NCBI RefSeq assembly: GCF_900104265.1
Contig: NZ_FNJJ01000002.1
Coordinates: forward strand, 111,370-175,369
Direction: 5' to 3'
DNA: 64,000 nucleotides
Source of the DNA: Ectopseudomonas guguanensis
GTDB lineage: Bacteria > Pseudomonadota > Gammaproteobacteria > Pseudomonadales > Pseudomonadaceae
The notes under the pieces were generated by a model. It was not told the DNA's origin. It saw only the letters and a program-made list of their open reading frames with translations, and searched no databases. Position 1 is the stretch's first letter. The number at the start of each line of letters is the position of its first letter. The translations under genes and the position numbers were made by a program. Shown here in pieces: positions 1 to 14,813 of this stretch.

Positions 1-22
1 GTCCTCCCCAGATTCGAGCCTG

Positions 23-1819
23 ATGCCACGCAAATCCTGGCGAGAAGCCCTCGCCACCTATGCCAACCCCGCCACACTGGCTCTTCTGCTTCTGGGTTTC
101 GCCGCCGGCCTGCCCTACATGCTGGTGTTCTCCACCCTCTCGGTATGGCTGCGCGAAGCCGGTGTGGCGCGCGAGACCATCGGCTTCGCCAGCCTGATCG
201 GCCTGGCCTACGCCTTCAAGTGGGTGTGGGCGCCGATGCTCGACCAGTGGCGCCTGCCGTTGCTCGGCAAGCTCGGTCGTCGCCGTTCCTGGCTGGTACT
301 GTCGCAGGGGCTGGTCGCCATCGGCCTGGTCGGCATGGCCAACTTCGATCCACAAACGCACCTGTCCTCGCTGATCGCCCTGGCCGTGCTGGTGGCCTTC
401 GCCTCGGCCACCCAGGACATCGCCGTCGACGCCTACCGCCTGGAAATTCTCGGCGACGAACACCAGGCCGCGCTGGCCGCAGCCTACATGACCGGCTACC
501 GCGTCGCTGCGCTGCTGGCCACCGCCGGTGCGCTGTACTTCGCCGAAGGTTTCGGCTCGACCGCCAAGAACTACCAGTTCAGTGCCTGGACCGGTACCTA
601 TCTGGTGTTCGCGCTGCTGATGCTGCCGGGCCTGCTTACCTCCATCTGGATGCGCGAGCCGCCCGCCCCGCCACATATCCATGTCGCGCCGCCCAAGCAC
701 GGCTTCTTCCACCAGCTGCTGGCGATCAGCGCGGTGATCGTGCTGATCATCGCCGTGCCGACCATGTTCATCCAGTTCTACCAAAGCGACCTGGTGCCCA
801 TGCTGCTGGGCGACGTCAGCATGCAGGAACTGCTCTACAACGACCGCGCCTTCCTGCGCGCCATGCTCTACAGCACCCTGGCCTGCGTGTGCGCATCCGG
901 CCTGTTCTGGGGCGGCCTGGCACCGGTGCTGAAAACCGCCGCGGCGAAGTACGGCTTCTTCCACCAGCTGCTTTCCGTGCTGCTGCTGATCATCCTGCTG
1001 ATCTCCATCCCGGCCATGGTCACCCAGTTCTATGAAAGTGACCTGGTGCTGCTGTTCCAGGGCCAGTCGAGTCTGCGGGAACTGCTGTACTACGACCGCG
1101 CCTTCCTGCGCGCGCTGCTCTATACCCTGCTCACCGGCCTGTCGATCTCCAGCCTGTTCTGGGGCGGCATGGCGCCAGTGCTGACGCCGATCAACGACTT
1201 CATCGTGCGTTATCGCTGGCAGGCGCTGCTGCTGCTGAGCCTGATCGCCACCTATCGCCTGTCCGATACGGTGATGGGCGTGATGGCCAACGTGTTCTAC
1301 ATCGACCAGGGTTTCACCAAGGAGCAGATCGCCAGCGTCAGCAAGGTCTTCGGCCTGGTGATGACCCTGCTCGGCGCAGGTGTCGGCGGCCTGCTCATCG
1401 TGCGCTTCGGCATCATGCCGATCCTGCTGATCGGCGCGACCGCATCGGCGGCGACCAACCTGCTGTTCATGTTGCTGGTGGGCATGGGCCCGCACCTGAA
1501 CATGCTGGTCGTCACCATCAGCTGCGACAACTTCAGCGCCGGCCTCGCCACATCGGCGTTCGTCGCCTACCTGTCGAGCCTGACCAACCTGAAGTTCTCG
1601 GCCACCCAGTACGCCCTGCTCAGCTCCATCATGCTGCTGCTGCCGCGTCTGATTGGCGGCTATTCGGGGGTGATGGTGGAAAGCCTGGGCTACGCCCACT
1701 TCTTCCTCGCCACGGCGCTGATGGGCATCCCGACACTGCTGCTGATCGTCATCCAGTGGCGCCGCGACAAGCTCCAGCCGGCGCTCGAAACGGCGCCACC
1801 GACAGTCGAGAAGGCCTGA
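23..1819 (+). CDS. ampG: AmpG muropeptide permease (MFS)
   Basis: Inner-membrane MFS permease that imports anhydro-muropeptides from the periplasm for cell-wall recycling; in pseudomonads this feeds AmpR-controlled beta-lactamase induction. The N-terminus (LALLLLGFAAGLPYMLVFSTLSVW), the helix-loop YAFKWVWAPMLDQ and the many hydrophobic segments match the AmpG family. It is 598 aa, about 100 aa longer than the E. coli protein as I remember it. The excess is explained by a tandem copy of an 84-residue block (residues about 225-308 and 309-392), each block carrying a hydrophobic helix and the shared pieces GFFHQLL, YDRAFLRA and LFWGG. A hairpin terminator follows. The region upstream is outside the window, so promoter and operon context are unknown. 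Confidence 0.93.
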   Translation: MPRKSWREALATYANPATLALLLLGFAAGLPYMLVFSTLSVWLREAGVARETIGFASLIGLAYAFKWVWAPMLDQWRLPLLGKLGRRRSWLVLSQGLVAIGLVGMANFDPQTHLSSLIALAVLVAFASATQDIAVDAYRLEILGDEHQAALAAAYMTGYRVAALLATAGALYFAEGFGSTAKNYQFSAWTGTYLVFALLMLPGLLTSIWMREPPAPPHIHVAPPKHGFFHQLLAISAVIVLIIAVPTMFIQFYQSDLVPMLLGDVSMQELLYNDRAFLRAMLYSTLACVCASGLFWGGLAPVLKTAAAKYGFFHQLLSVLLLIILLISIPAMVTQFYESDLVLLFQGQSSLRELLYYDRAFLRALLYTLLTGLSISSLFWGGMAPVLTPINDFIVRYRWQALLLLSLIATYRLSDTVMGVMANVFYIDQGFTKEQIASVSKVFGLVMTLLGAGVGGLLIVRFGIMPILLIGATASAATNLLFMLLVGMGPHLNMLVVTISCDNFSAGLATSAFVAYLSSLTNLKFSATQYALLSSIMLLLPRLIGGYSGVMVESLGYAHFFLATALMGIPTLLLIVIQWRRDKLQPALETAPPTVEKA

Positions 1820-1831
1820 TTGTCAGGCAAC

Positions 1832-1860
1832 AAAAAGCACCGGTTCGACCGGGGCTTTTC
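1832..1860. terminator. Bidirectional terminator between ampG and mscS-like gene
   Basis: Stem AAAAGC-CCGGT, loop TCG, ACCGG-GCTTTT, with A-run on the left and T-run on the right. It lies between two convergent genes and can serve both. Confidence 0.75.
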
Positions 1861-1874
1861 ATTGCATCGCGCCT

Positions 1875-2702
1875 TTACTCGGCCTTGGCCAGATGCACCA
1901 CCCGCTGCGGGAAGGGAATACCGATGCCGGCTTCGGTCAGGCGCTCCTTGGCCAGCTCGGTGAAGGCGAAGGTCACCGGCCAGAAGTCACCGTTGGCCAC
2001 CCATACGCGCAGCGACAGGTTCACCGCGCTGTCGCCAAGGCCGGTGACGAACACCACCGGCGCAGGCTCGAGGTGCACGCGCGGGTCCTGGGCGATTTCC
2101 AGCAGCACCTCACGGGCACGTTTGATATCGCTGGAATAGTCGATACCGATATTGATGTCGGCACGCCGGCGCGGCTCACGCGAGAAGTTGGTGATATGCC
2201 CATTGGAGAGCGCGCCGTTGGGTACGATCACCACCTTGTTGTCGCCCGTCTTGAGCGTGGTGTGGAAGATCTGGATGCTGTCGACGCTGCCGGATACGCC
2301 CTGCGCCTCGATCCAGTCGCCGGCACGGAACGGACGAAACAGCATGATCAGCACACCGCCGGCGAAATTCGCCAGGCTGCCCTGCAACGCCAGGCCGATG
2401 GCCAGGCCCGCCGCACCGATCATCGCGATGAAGGAGGTGGTTTCCACTCCGATCATCGACGCCACGCTGATCAGCAGCAGGATGCGCAGCACGATGCTGA
2501 CCAGGCTGCCGATGAAGCTGCTCAGGGCGCGATCGACCTTGCGCGCCTCCAGCAGCCTGCCGATGCTGGCAGTGAGCTTGCTGATCAGCCACCAGCCCAG
2601 GGCCAGGGTGATCAAGGCCAGGGTGAGCTTGCCGCTGTACTCCAGCACCACAGGCAGCCAGGCCTCGGACAGCTTGACCAGTTCGTCGACGTTCATCTCC
2701 AT
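1875..2702 (-). CDS. MscS-family small-conductance mechanosensitive channel
   Basis: Inner-membrane channel that opens under membrane tension to release solutes after osmotic downshock. About 275 aa. There are three hydrophobic segments in the first ~120 residues, the Gly/Ala-rich pore helix (GAAGLAIGLALQGSLANFAGGVLIM), then the MscS beta domain (FRPFRAGDWIEAQGVSGSVDSI, VVIVPNGALSNGHITNFS). The start is set at the ATG preceded by GGAG five bases upstream; an in-frame ATG 24 nt further upstream has no ribosome binding site. It is convergent with ampG and downstream of yajQ, from which it is separated by a hairpin. Paralogues are numerous, so no exact symbol is given. Confidence 0.9.
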   Translation of the reverse strand: MEMNVDELVKLSEAWLPVVLEYSGKLTLALITLALGWWLISKLTASIGRLLEARKVDRALSSFIGSLVSIVLRILLLISVASMIGVETTSFIAMIGAAGLAIGLALQGSLANFAGGVLIMLFRPFRAGDWIEAQGVSGSVDSIQIFHTTLKTGDNKVVIVPNGALSNGHITNFSREPRRRADINIGIDYSSDIKRAREVLLEIAQDPRVHLEPAPVVFVTGLGDSAVNLSLRVWVANGDFWPVTFAFTELAKERLTEAGIGIPFPQRVVHLAKAE

Positions 2703-2726
2703 GGGGACTCCGGTTTTCCTGTACAT

Positions 2727-2760
2727 GAAACGAAACCGCCATGGCAGGCCATGGCGGTCA
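2727..2760 (-). terminator. Probable terminator after yajQ
   Basis: Ten-bp perfect stem ACCGCCATGG/CCATGGCGGT with a 4-nt loop, followed on the minus strand by TTTCGTTTC. It lies between yajQ and the mscS-like gene. Confidence 0.5.
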
Positions 2761-2804
2761 GAGTGCTATCAACCTAGCCTGCGACGCCCTGGCGCCGCAA
2801 AGGT

Positions 2805-3284
2805 TCAATCGCGGAAGTTGTTGTACTGCAGCGGCATGCCGAACTCGTGGCCGCGCAGCAGGGCGATGGCTTCCTGGAGGTCATCGCGTTTCTTGCCGGT
2901 GATACGCACCTGCTCGCCCTGAATGGCGGCCTGCACCTTGAGCTTGGCGTCCTTGATGTGGGCGACGATCTTCTTCGCCAGCTCCTTGTCGATGCCCTCG
3001 CGGAAGGTGACTTCCTGCTTCATCACCTTGCCGGAGGCGTAGGGTTCCTTGGTTTCCATGCACTGGCAGTCGATCTTGCGCTTGACCAGGCTGCTGCGCA
3101 CGATGTCGAGCATCTGCTCGAGCATGAATTCGGCTTCGGCGGTCAAGGTCAGCGCCTTGTCCTTGCTCTCGATGCTGCACTTGCCGCGCAGGTCGAAACG
3201 GCGATCGAGTTCCTTGATGGCATTGTCGACCGCATTGGTCAGTTCGTGTTTGTCCAGTTCAGACACGACGTCGAACGAAGGCAT
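2805..3284 (-). CDS. yajQ: YajQ-family nucleotide-binding protein
   Basis: 159-aa cytoplasmic protein of the YajQ/UPF0234 family, begins [19 protein letters not shown]. Family members have two ferredoxin-like domains; the Xanthomonas and Pseudomonas homologues have been reported to bind cyclic di-GMP and influence virulence. The start is placed at the internal ATG because AGGAG precedes it by 8 nt and because family proteins begin MPSFD; an in-frame start 36 nt upstream lacks a ribosome binding site. It is divergent from the response regulator gene, with a 138-bp shared control region. Confidence 0.93.
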   Translation of the reverse strand: MPSFDVVSELDKHELTNAVDNAIKELDRRFDLRGKCSIESKDKALTLTAEAEFMLEQMLDIVRSSLVKRKIDCQCMETKEPYASGKVMKQEVTFREGIDKELAKKIVAHIKDAKLKVQAAIQGEQVRITGKKRDDLQEAIALLRGHEFGMPLQYNNFRD

Positions 3285-3338
3285 GAGTGGGCTCCTGATG
3301 GACGGCGCGATACTCTTCACGGAGTGAACGCGCCTGAC

Positions 3339-3368
3339 TTGACGATAACTATGGCGAGCCCATTATAA
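3339..3368 (+). promoter_or_regulatory. Sigma70-type promoter for the response regulator gene
   Basis: TTGACG and TTATAA separated by 18 bp, 54 nt before the ATG of the regulator. On the opposite strand the same stretch reads TATAAT with a weak -35, so an overlapping divergent promoter for yajQ is possible. Confidence 0.5.
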
Positions 3369-3422
3369 CCAGACTGATATACGCCGTTTGGCGTCCTTCC
3401 TCCCTGCCTGCGAGCCTGCACC

Positions 3423-5293
<1,871 letters not shown>

Positions 5294-5323
5294 CCGAGGG
5301 TCTCGAACCGTTGCACCGCTGGC

Positions 5324-5344
5324 GGTGCGCACGGCGCACCCTAC
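5324..5344. repeat. Dispersed GGTGCGC palindromic repeat, copy 1
   Basis: GGTGCGCACGGCGCACC followed by CTAC in the panE to kinase gap. Close variants occur at 50489-50505, 50547-50566 and 53360-53381, always intergenic. Confidence 0.55.
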
Positions 5345-5441
5345 GGCCGGCGCAGCCCGGATAATTGCGCGCGCCCCCGGCATGGCAATGGCCGGCGGGC
5401 CGCGCTAACCTGCCGCTTCCATATGCCATAGCGATCCATCC

Positions 5442-7460
<2,019 letters not shown>

Positions 7461-7463
7461 GTC

Positions 7464-8039
7464 ATGGGCATGCGCCTCTCGAAGATCTACACCCGCACTG
7501 GCGACAAGGGCGAAACCGGCCTGGCCGACGGCCGCCGCGTCGGCAAGGACCACCCGCGCATCGAAGCCATCGGCGAGCTGGATACGCTCAACAGCCAGCT
7601 CGGCCTGCTGCTTGCCGATCTGGAAGAAGCCGCCACGACCTGGCCAGCCCTCGAGGAAATCAGCGAGGTGCTGAGCCCCTGTCAGCATCGCCTGTTCGAC
7701 CTGGGCGGCGAACTGGCGATGCCCGAGTACCAGGCCCTGCAGCCGGTGGAAATCGAACGCCTGGAAGCCGCCATCGACCGCTGGAACGAGGAAGTCGGCC
7801 CGCTGGAGAACTTCATCCTGCCGGGCGGCTCGCGCCTGATCGCACAGGCCCACGTCTGCCGCAGCCTGGCGCGCAGCGCCGAGCGCCGCTGCCAGCACCT
7901 CAACGCGGTCGAGCCGCTACGCGCCGAGGGCCTGGCCTACGTCAACCGCCTCTCCGACCTGCTGTTCGTCGCCGCCCGCCTGATCGCCAGGCGCCAGGGC
8001 GTGGCCGAAGTGTTGTGGCAGGCTGCTGACAAGCCGTAG
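7464..8039 (+). CDS. PduO-type ATP:cob(I)alamin adenosyltransferase
   Basis: 191-aa cytoplasmic enzyme that transfers the adenosyl group of ATP to cob(I)alamin, making coenzyme B12. The ATP-binding N-terminus SKIYTRTGDKGETGLADGRRVGKDHPRIEAIGELDTLNS and the C-terminal FILPGGS, CRSLARSAERRCQ and YVNRLSDLLFVAARL motifs are diagnostic of the PduO family. It starts 3 nt after the kinase stop, so the two are probably cotranscribed. No other cobalamin gene lies in the window. A second ATG two codons downstream is possible. Confidence 0.92.
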   Translation: MGMRLSKIYTRTGDKGETGLADGRRVGKDHPRIEAIGELDTLNSQLGLLLADLEEAATTWPALEEISEVLSPCQHRLFDLGGELAMPEYQALQPVEIERLEAAIDRWNEEVGPLENFILPGGSRLIAQAHVCRSLARSAERRCQHLNAVEPLRAEGLAYVNRLSDLLFVAARLIARRQGVAEVLWQAADKP

Positions 8040-8078
8040 GCATGGCCCGATACGCCTGAAACCTCAAATGTGGAGCGG

Positions 8079-8147
8079 GTAGGAGCGAGCTCTGCTCGCG
8101 AAGCTTCATAGACTCGCCGACGTTCGCGAGCAGAGCTCGCTCCTACA
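8079..8147. repeat. REP doublet (REPIN) left of RAYT
   Basis: Two inverted REP units, TAGGAGCGAGCTCTGCTC... and ...GAGCAGAGCTCGCTCCTA, separated by ~20 nt of non-palindromic sequence, so the whole can fold into one long hairpin. The right arm contains the stop codon of the RAYT gene. Nearly identical units lie at 8638-8708 and 35658-35723. Confidence 0.88.
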
Positions 8148-8598
8148 GGAATACGGCGTCCCACAAAGGATAATTGGTGAGCTGCTTGACCAGGCCGGCG
8201 CGCAAAGGGTTGGCGACGATATACCGAGCGATGTCACGTACATCGTCCTCCCGGCGTAAAGCCCGGTCATGGTAGCCGGACTGCCAGACCTTACCGCTGC
8301 GTTGCAAGCGTTGGTTGATTGCCTTGGCACTGCGTGACTTGACCTGCTGCAACAGCTTCTCCAAGTCGCACTGCCCCAATTGAAGCAACCAGTGAAAGTG
8401 ATCCGGCATCACAACCCAGCACAACGAGGTGGCGAGGCCTTGTTTTTCAGCGAGACGTAATTCGTCGATCAGAAGCCGTCCCACAAAAAAATCGTGAAAC
8501 CAAGGATGTCGACAGTGGGTAACGGTTGTAATCGAGTAGATACGGCCAGGTTCAGAAAAGCGCCCGCTCCGCAGATGAGACGTATGGTAATGGGGCAT
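8143..8598 (-). CDS. REP-associated tyrosine transposase (RAYT, Y1/HUH)
   Basis: 151-aa single-strand DNA transposase-like protein of the IS200/IS605-related RAYT group, thought to create and move REP/REPIN repeats. It has the family N-terminus (SGRFSEPGRIYSITTVTHCRHPWF), the metal-binding HUH motif in VVMPDHFHWLLQL, and the C-terminal YHDRALRREDDVRDIARYIVANPLRAGLV, which should include the catalytic Tyr. A ribosome binding site GGAGG lies before the ATG. It is bracketed by two REPINs in the usual RAYT arrangement, and the TAG stop is supplied by the left one. RAYTs are normally single-copy and domesticated rather than self-mobile. I recall no such gene here in PAO1. Confidence 0.92.
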   Translation of the reverse strand: MPHYHTSHLRSGRFSEPGRIYSITTVTHCRHPWFHDFFVGRLLIDELRLAEKQGLATSLCWVVMPDHFHWLLQLGQCDLEKLLQQVKSRSAKAINQRLQRSGKVWQSGYHDRALRREDDVRDIARYIVANPLRAGLVKQLTNYPLWDAVFL

Positions 8599-8637
8599 TC
8601 CTTGCCTCCAGCGTGTCCGATACCTCAGATATAGACG

Positions 8638-8708
8638 GTAGGAGCGAGCTCTGCTCGCGAAGTTTCTTGGACATTGCCGATGTTCGCGAGCAGAACTCGC
8701 TCCTACAG
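8638..8708. repeat. REP doublet (REPIN) right of RAYT
   Basis: Inverted pair of REP units of the same sequence class as 8079-8147, with a single difference in the right arm (GAACTCGC instead of GAGCTCGC). It also supplies the TAG stop of the Nudix gene to its right. Confidence 0.88.
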
Positions 8709-9653
8709 GGCGCTAGAAGGCCAGAATGCGCGGATGCCGGCCACACCTTGCGCGCCGATCTGCCAGGCGCGCTCGATATCGCCTGGGCCGACGCCGCCCA
8801 GCAGATAGGCCGGCAGATTGAAATGGCTCAGCATCTCGCCTGCAGCCTCCCAGCCCAACGGCTGCGCCTCGGGATGCGTCGCGGTCGTCTGTACCGGCGA
8901 CAGGGTGGCGAAGTCCACGCCCATCTGCGCGGCCAGCGCCAGCTCCTCTGCGCTGTGGCAGGACGCCGCCAGCCAGCGTTGCTCCGGGAACGGCCGGCCG
9001 CCAGCGGCGTACTTGCGCAGCTGCGCGGCGGTCAGGTGCCAGCCGGCCGCGGGAAAGTCCCCCAGCCACTCCAGCGGGCCCTTGAGCATCAGCTGGGCCT
9101 TGCCGGCACACAGGCCCTGCACGTCGACGGCCAGGTCGCGGTACTGCGGGTCGAACATGTTCGGCGCGCGCAGCTGGATCAGCCTCACGCCCTGCGCCAG
9201 GGCGCTGCGGATGCCGGCCAGCAATTCACTCGGCTCCAAGCCATCGGGGGTGATCAGGTAGCGATCCGGCAGCCGCGCGGCGGCGACTATGGGTTTGTTG
9301 GCGGCGGGGAATTGGTATTCCAGCAACTGCCGCTCGCTGGCCCAGGCCAGGGGCTGGCCTTCTGCGCCATGCGGCTCGCCACTGAAGACCGAGACCTCCC
9401 AGACGTCCAGCAGTACCTGCTTGTCCGGGTAGTCGTGGCGAATCCGGATCAGCGGGCGCGCCGCCTGCGCACGAATGCCCAGCTCCTCCTCCAGCTCGCG
9501 ATCGAGGGCGACGCGCACTGCCTCGCCCTCCTCCACCTTGCCGCCGGGAAACTCCCACAGGCCGCCCTGGTGTTTGTCCTCGGGTCGCCTGGCGATGAGG
9601 ATGCGTCCATCGACACCCCGGATCACCGCTGCTGCGACATGAACACGCTTCAC
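8703..9653 (-). CDS. Nudix hydrolase fused to ThiE/TenI-like domain
   Basis: 316-aa two-domain protein. The N-terminal Nudix domain (residues 1-~130, MutT-like) has the full Nudix box GGKVEEGE...RELEEELGI. The C-terminal domain (~140-316) resembles thiamine-phosphate synthase/TenI barrels (LIQLRAPN, WLAASCHSAEELALAAQMGVDFATLSPVQTT, LGGVGPGDIERAWQIGAQGVAGIRAFW). Such fusions are common in gammaproteobacteria. The MutT part probably hydrolyses oxidised nucleotides; the role of the second domain is unproven. The start is a GTG preceded by AGGAGG and overlapping the stop of the upstream GST gene (GTGA). The stop TAG lies inside a REP unit. Confidence 0.88.
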   Translation of the reverse strand: MKRVHVAAAVIRGVDGRILIARRPEDKHQGGLWEFPGGKVEEGEAVRVALDRELEEELGIRAQAARPLIRIRHDYPDKQVLLDVWEVSVFSGEPHGAEGQPLAWASERQLLEYQFPAANKPIVAAARLPDRYLITPDGLEPSELLAGIRSALAQGVRLIQLRAPNMFDPQYRDLAVDVQGLCAGKAQLMLKGPLEWLGDFPAAGWHLTAAQLRKYAAGGRPFPEQRWLAASCHSAEELALAAQMGVDFATLSPVQTTATHPEAQPLGWEAAGEMLSHFNLPAYLLGGVGPGDIERAWQIGAQGVAGIRAFWPSSAL

Positions 9654-10282
9654 CCCTTCACCTCCTGCAATGCCACCTGATACCAGCGCTGAAACGCCGG
9701 CCAGCGGTAGATGGTTTCCACATAGGCCGCTGCCGTTGTCGGCAGGGCCACATGATAGCTGCGCAGGCGCGCCGCCACCGGCGCGTAGAAGGCATCGGCG
9801 ATGCTGGCCTGGCCGAACAGATAGTTGCCCGAGCTGGCATAGCGCTCGCGGCAATCGGCCCAGATCGCGCAGATGCGATTGATATCGGCCTGCGCCTCGT
9901 CGGGCAGCTCGGCCAGCGCCTTGTCCCGTGCCAGGTCCATGGGCAGATGACTGCGCAGCGCCGTGAAGCCGCTGTGCATTTCCGCACAGATACTGCGCGC
10001 CAGCGCGCGAGCCTGACGCTCCTGCGGCCACAGCTGGGCCTCGGGATAGCACTCGGCCAGATACTCGGCAATCGCCAGGGAATCCCACACCGCGCCCTGC
10101 TCGGTCAGCAGAACCGGCACCTTGCCGGTGGGCGAATGACGCAGCAACTGAGCGCGGCTGCCCGGCTGATACAGGCGTACCAGCAGCTCTTCACACTGGG
10201 CGCCGGCCAGATCGACCACCAGCGCCGCACGCAGCGACCAGGAAGAATAGTTCTTGTCGCCAATCACCAGTTGCAGGGTCAT
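9650..10282 (-). CDS. Glutathione S-transferase family protein
   Basis: 210-aa cytosolic GST-like protein. Thioredoxin-fold N-terminal domain with NYSSWSLRAALVVDLAG, the cis-Pro glutathione-binding segment SPTGKVPVLLTEQGAVWDSLAIAEYLAE, and an all-helical C-terminal domain with FGQASIADAFYAPVAARL. Substrate unknown. AGGAG precedes the ATG. Forms a two-gene unit with the downstream Nudix gene through a 4-nt overlap. Confidence 0.88.
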   Translation of the reverse strand: MTLQLVIGDKNYSSWSLRAALVVDLAGAQCEELLVRLYQPGSRAQLLRHSPTGKVPVLLTEQGAVWDSLAIAEYLAECYPEAQLWPQERQARALARSICAEMHSGFTALRSHLPMDLARDKALAELPDEAQADINRICAIWADCRERYASSGNYLFGQASIADAFYAPVAARLRSYHVALPTTAAAYVETIYRWPAFQRWYQVALQEVKG

Positions 10283-10408
10283 CTTGCGTCTCCTCGCCTA
10301 GTTTCCCGAAATGCCCAGAAGTCGTCCGACGTTAAAAGCGCGCACCCCGAATAGCAAATTCCCGCGCGTCATGGGGGCATGAGGCACGGGAATGAGAAAA
10401 GCAGCTGC

Positions 10409-10434
10409 AGGCTAAAGGCTAAAGGCTAAAGGCT
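10409..10434. repeat. Short tandem repeat GGCTAAA x3
   Basis: Three and a half direct copies of a 7-mer in the 189-bp gap between the GST gene and argJ. Flanking GCAGCTGCAGGC and GCCTGCAGCTT form an inverted repeat around it. A possible hairpin downstream of argJ, with no obvious U-run. Confidence 0.5.
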
Positions 10435-10471
10435 CTTAGCCTGAGGCCTGCAGCTTGCCGCCTGCCGCCGC

Positions 10472-11689
10472 TTAAGTGCGATATTCGGCGTTGATCTTGA
10501 CGTACTCGTGGGACAGGTCGGTGGTCCAGATGGTCTCGCTGCAGGCACCGCGACCCAGTTCGATGCGGATGGTGATCTCCTCGCGGGCCATCACCGCGGC
10601 GCCCTGCTCTTCGGTATAGGTGGCGGCACGGCAGCCCTTGCTGGCGATGCAGACTTCACCGAGGAACACGTCGATCTTGCTCACATCCAGCTGCGGCACG
10701 CCGGCATAGCCCACAGCGGCCAGGATGCGCCCCCAGTTGGGGTCGGAGGCGAACAGCGCGGTCTTGATCAGCGGCGAGTGGGCCACGGCATAGGCCACGT
10801 CCAGGCACTCCTGATGGGTGCCGCCGCCATTGACCTGGACGGTAACGAACTTGGTCGCACCTTCGCCGTCACGCACGATGGCCTGCGCCACTTCCATGAA
10901 CACCTCGAACACCGCCTGCTTGAGCTTGGTGAACAGCTCGCCGGAAGCCTCGATGATTTCCGGCAGTGCAGCCTGGCCGGTGGCGATCAGCATGCAGCAG
11001 TCGTTGGTGGAGGTATCGCCGTCGATGGTGATGCGGTTGAACGACTTGTTCGCCGCGTCGCGCACCAGATCCTGCAGCACGCCCTGGGCGACCTTGGCGT
11101 CGGTGGCGATATAGCCGAGCATGGTGGCCATGTTCGGGCGGATCATGCCGGCGCCCTTGCTGATGCCGGTAACGGTGACGGTCACGCCATCGTGCTGGAA
11201 CTGGCGGCTGGCACCCTTGGGCAGGGTGTCGGTGGTCATGATGCCGGTAGCCGCATTGATCCAGTTGTCTTCCTTCAGATCATCCAGCGCGGCCTGCAAC
11301 GCGGATTCGATCTTCTCCACTGGCAGCGGCTCGCCGATCACCCCGGTGGAGAACGGCAGCACGGCGCTTTCCGCCACGCCGGTCAGTTCGGCCAGGCGGC
11401 CGCAGGCGCGGCGCGCACGAGCCAGGCCGTCAGCGCCGGTGCCGGCGTTGGCATTGCCGGTGTTGGTCAGCAGGTAACGCACCTCGCCGCCCAGGCGTTC
11501 ACGAGTGATCAGCACTGGCGCTGCGCAGAAAGCGTTGGTGGTGGTCACCCCGGCGATACGCGAACCCTCGGCACAGCGCATCACCACCACATCCTTGCGC
11601 CCGGGTCGCTTGATGCCGGCCGAGGCGATGCCCAGCTCGAAACCAGGTACCGGATGCAGGGTAGACAGCGGACCAAGACCAACAGCCAT
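10472..11689 (-). CDS. argJ: Bifunctional ornithine acetyltransferase/N-acetylglutamate synthase
   Basis: 405-aa arginine biosynthesis enzyme that recycles the acetyl group from N-acetylornithine to glutamate. The precursor self-cleaves before the Thr of the conserved [17 protein letters not shown], giving alpha and beta chains; the upstream [13 protein letters not shown] and [10 protein letters not shown] match the family, as does the C-terminal [15 protein letters not shown]. Whether it is bifunctional or only a transferase cannot be told from sequence. GGAG precedes the ATG. Lies downstream of secA as in PAO1. Confidence 0.96.
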   Translation of the reverse strand: MAVGLGPLSTLHPVPGFELGIASAGIKRPGRKDVVVMRCAEGSRIAGVTTTNAFCAAPVLITRERLGGEVRYLLTNTGNANAGTGADGLARARRACGRLAELTGVAESAVLPFSTGVIGEPLPVEKIESALQAALDDLKEDNWINAATGIMTTDTLPKGASRQFQHDGVTVTVTGISKGAGMIRPNMATMLGYIATDAKVAQGVLQDLVRDAANKSFNRITIDGDTSTNDCCMLIATGQAALPEIIEASGELFTKLKQAVFEVFMEVAQAIVRDGEGATKFVTVQVNGGGTHQECLDVAYAVAHSPLIKTALFASDPNWGRILAAVGYAGVPQLDVSKIDVFLGEVCIASKGCRAATYTEEQGAAVMAREEITIRIELGRGACSETIWTTDLSHEYVKINAEYRT

Positions 11690-11741
11690 AGAGAGCGCTC
11701 CTTCATGTGTGCAGTGACCGCAGCGGCGGCCGGTGAAATGG

Positions 11742-11777
11742 TAAAACGCCGCGAGCGGCAGAGCCGTCGCGGCGTTG
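11742..11777 (-). terminator. Terminator after secA
   Basis: Ten-bp stem AACGCCGCGA/TCGCGGCGTT with a 12-nt loop, followed on the minus strand by TTTTACC. Located between secA and argJ. Confidence 0.65.
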
Positions 11778-11839
11778 TCAGGGCGCAGGCAGCATAGCTG
11801 ATGCGCCCTCTACTGCAAGCGGTCCATGCGGACCGGTGA

Positions 11840-14575
<2,736 letters not shown>

Positions 14576-14813
14576 ATCGACAGGATCTTCCGGCGAATGG
14601 ATGGAGGTCGGCGCAAATCGCGACCTGGCAGCCTGCATGGCTGCGGGCGAAGGGGGCATTCTACCCGGAAAACCCAGGGAGGAAAGTGACGTTGTCAGCC
14701 CATTGCTGCCGCGTGATGGCGCAGGCCACGCCCCTGACAAGCCAGAGGCGCGGCGTGAAAGCTTATATGAGGGTCAATGCCGGCAATTCAAGGGCGTCGC
14801 GGAAACGGACCAC

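Noticed and set aside
8079-8708. Complete IS200/IS605 insertion sequence
   Set aside because: The transposase is of the REP-associated type and the flanks are REPINs, not IS left and right ends; no accessory gene.
8079-8708. CRISPR-like repeats
   Set aside because: Repeats are inverted pairs at gene ends with no regular spacers and no cas genes.
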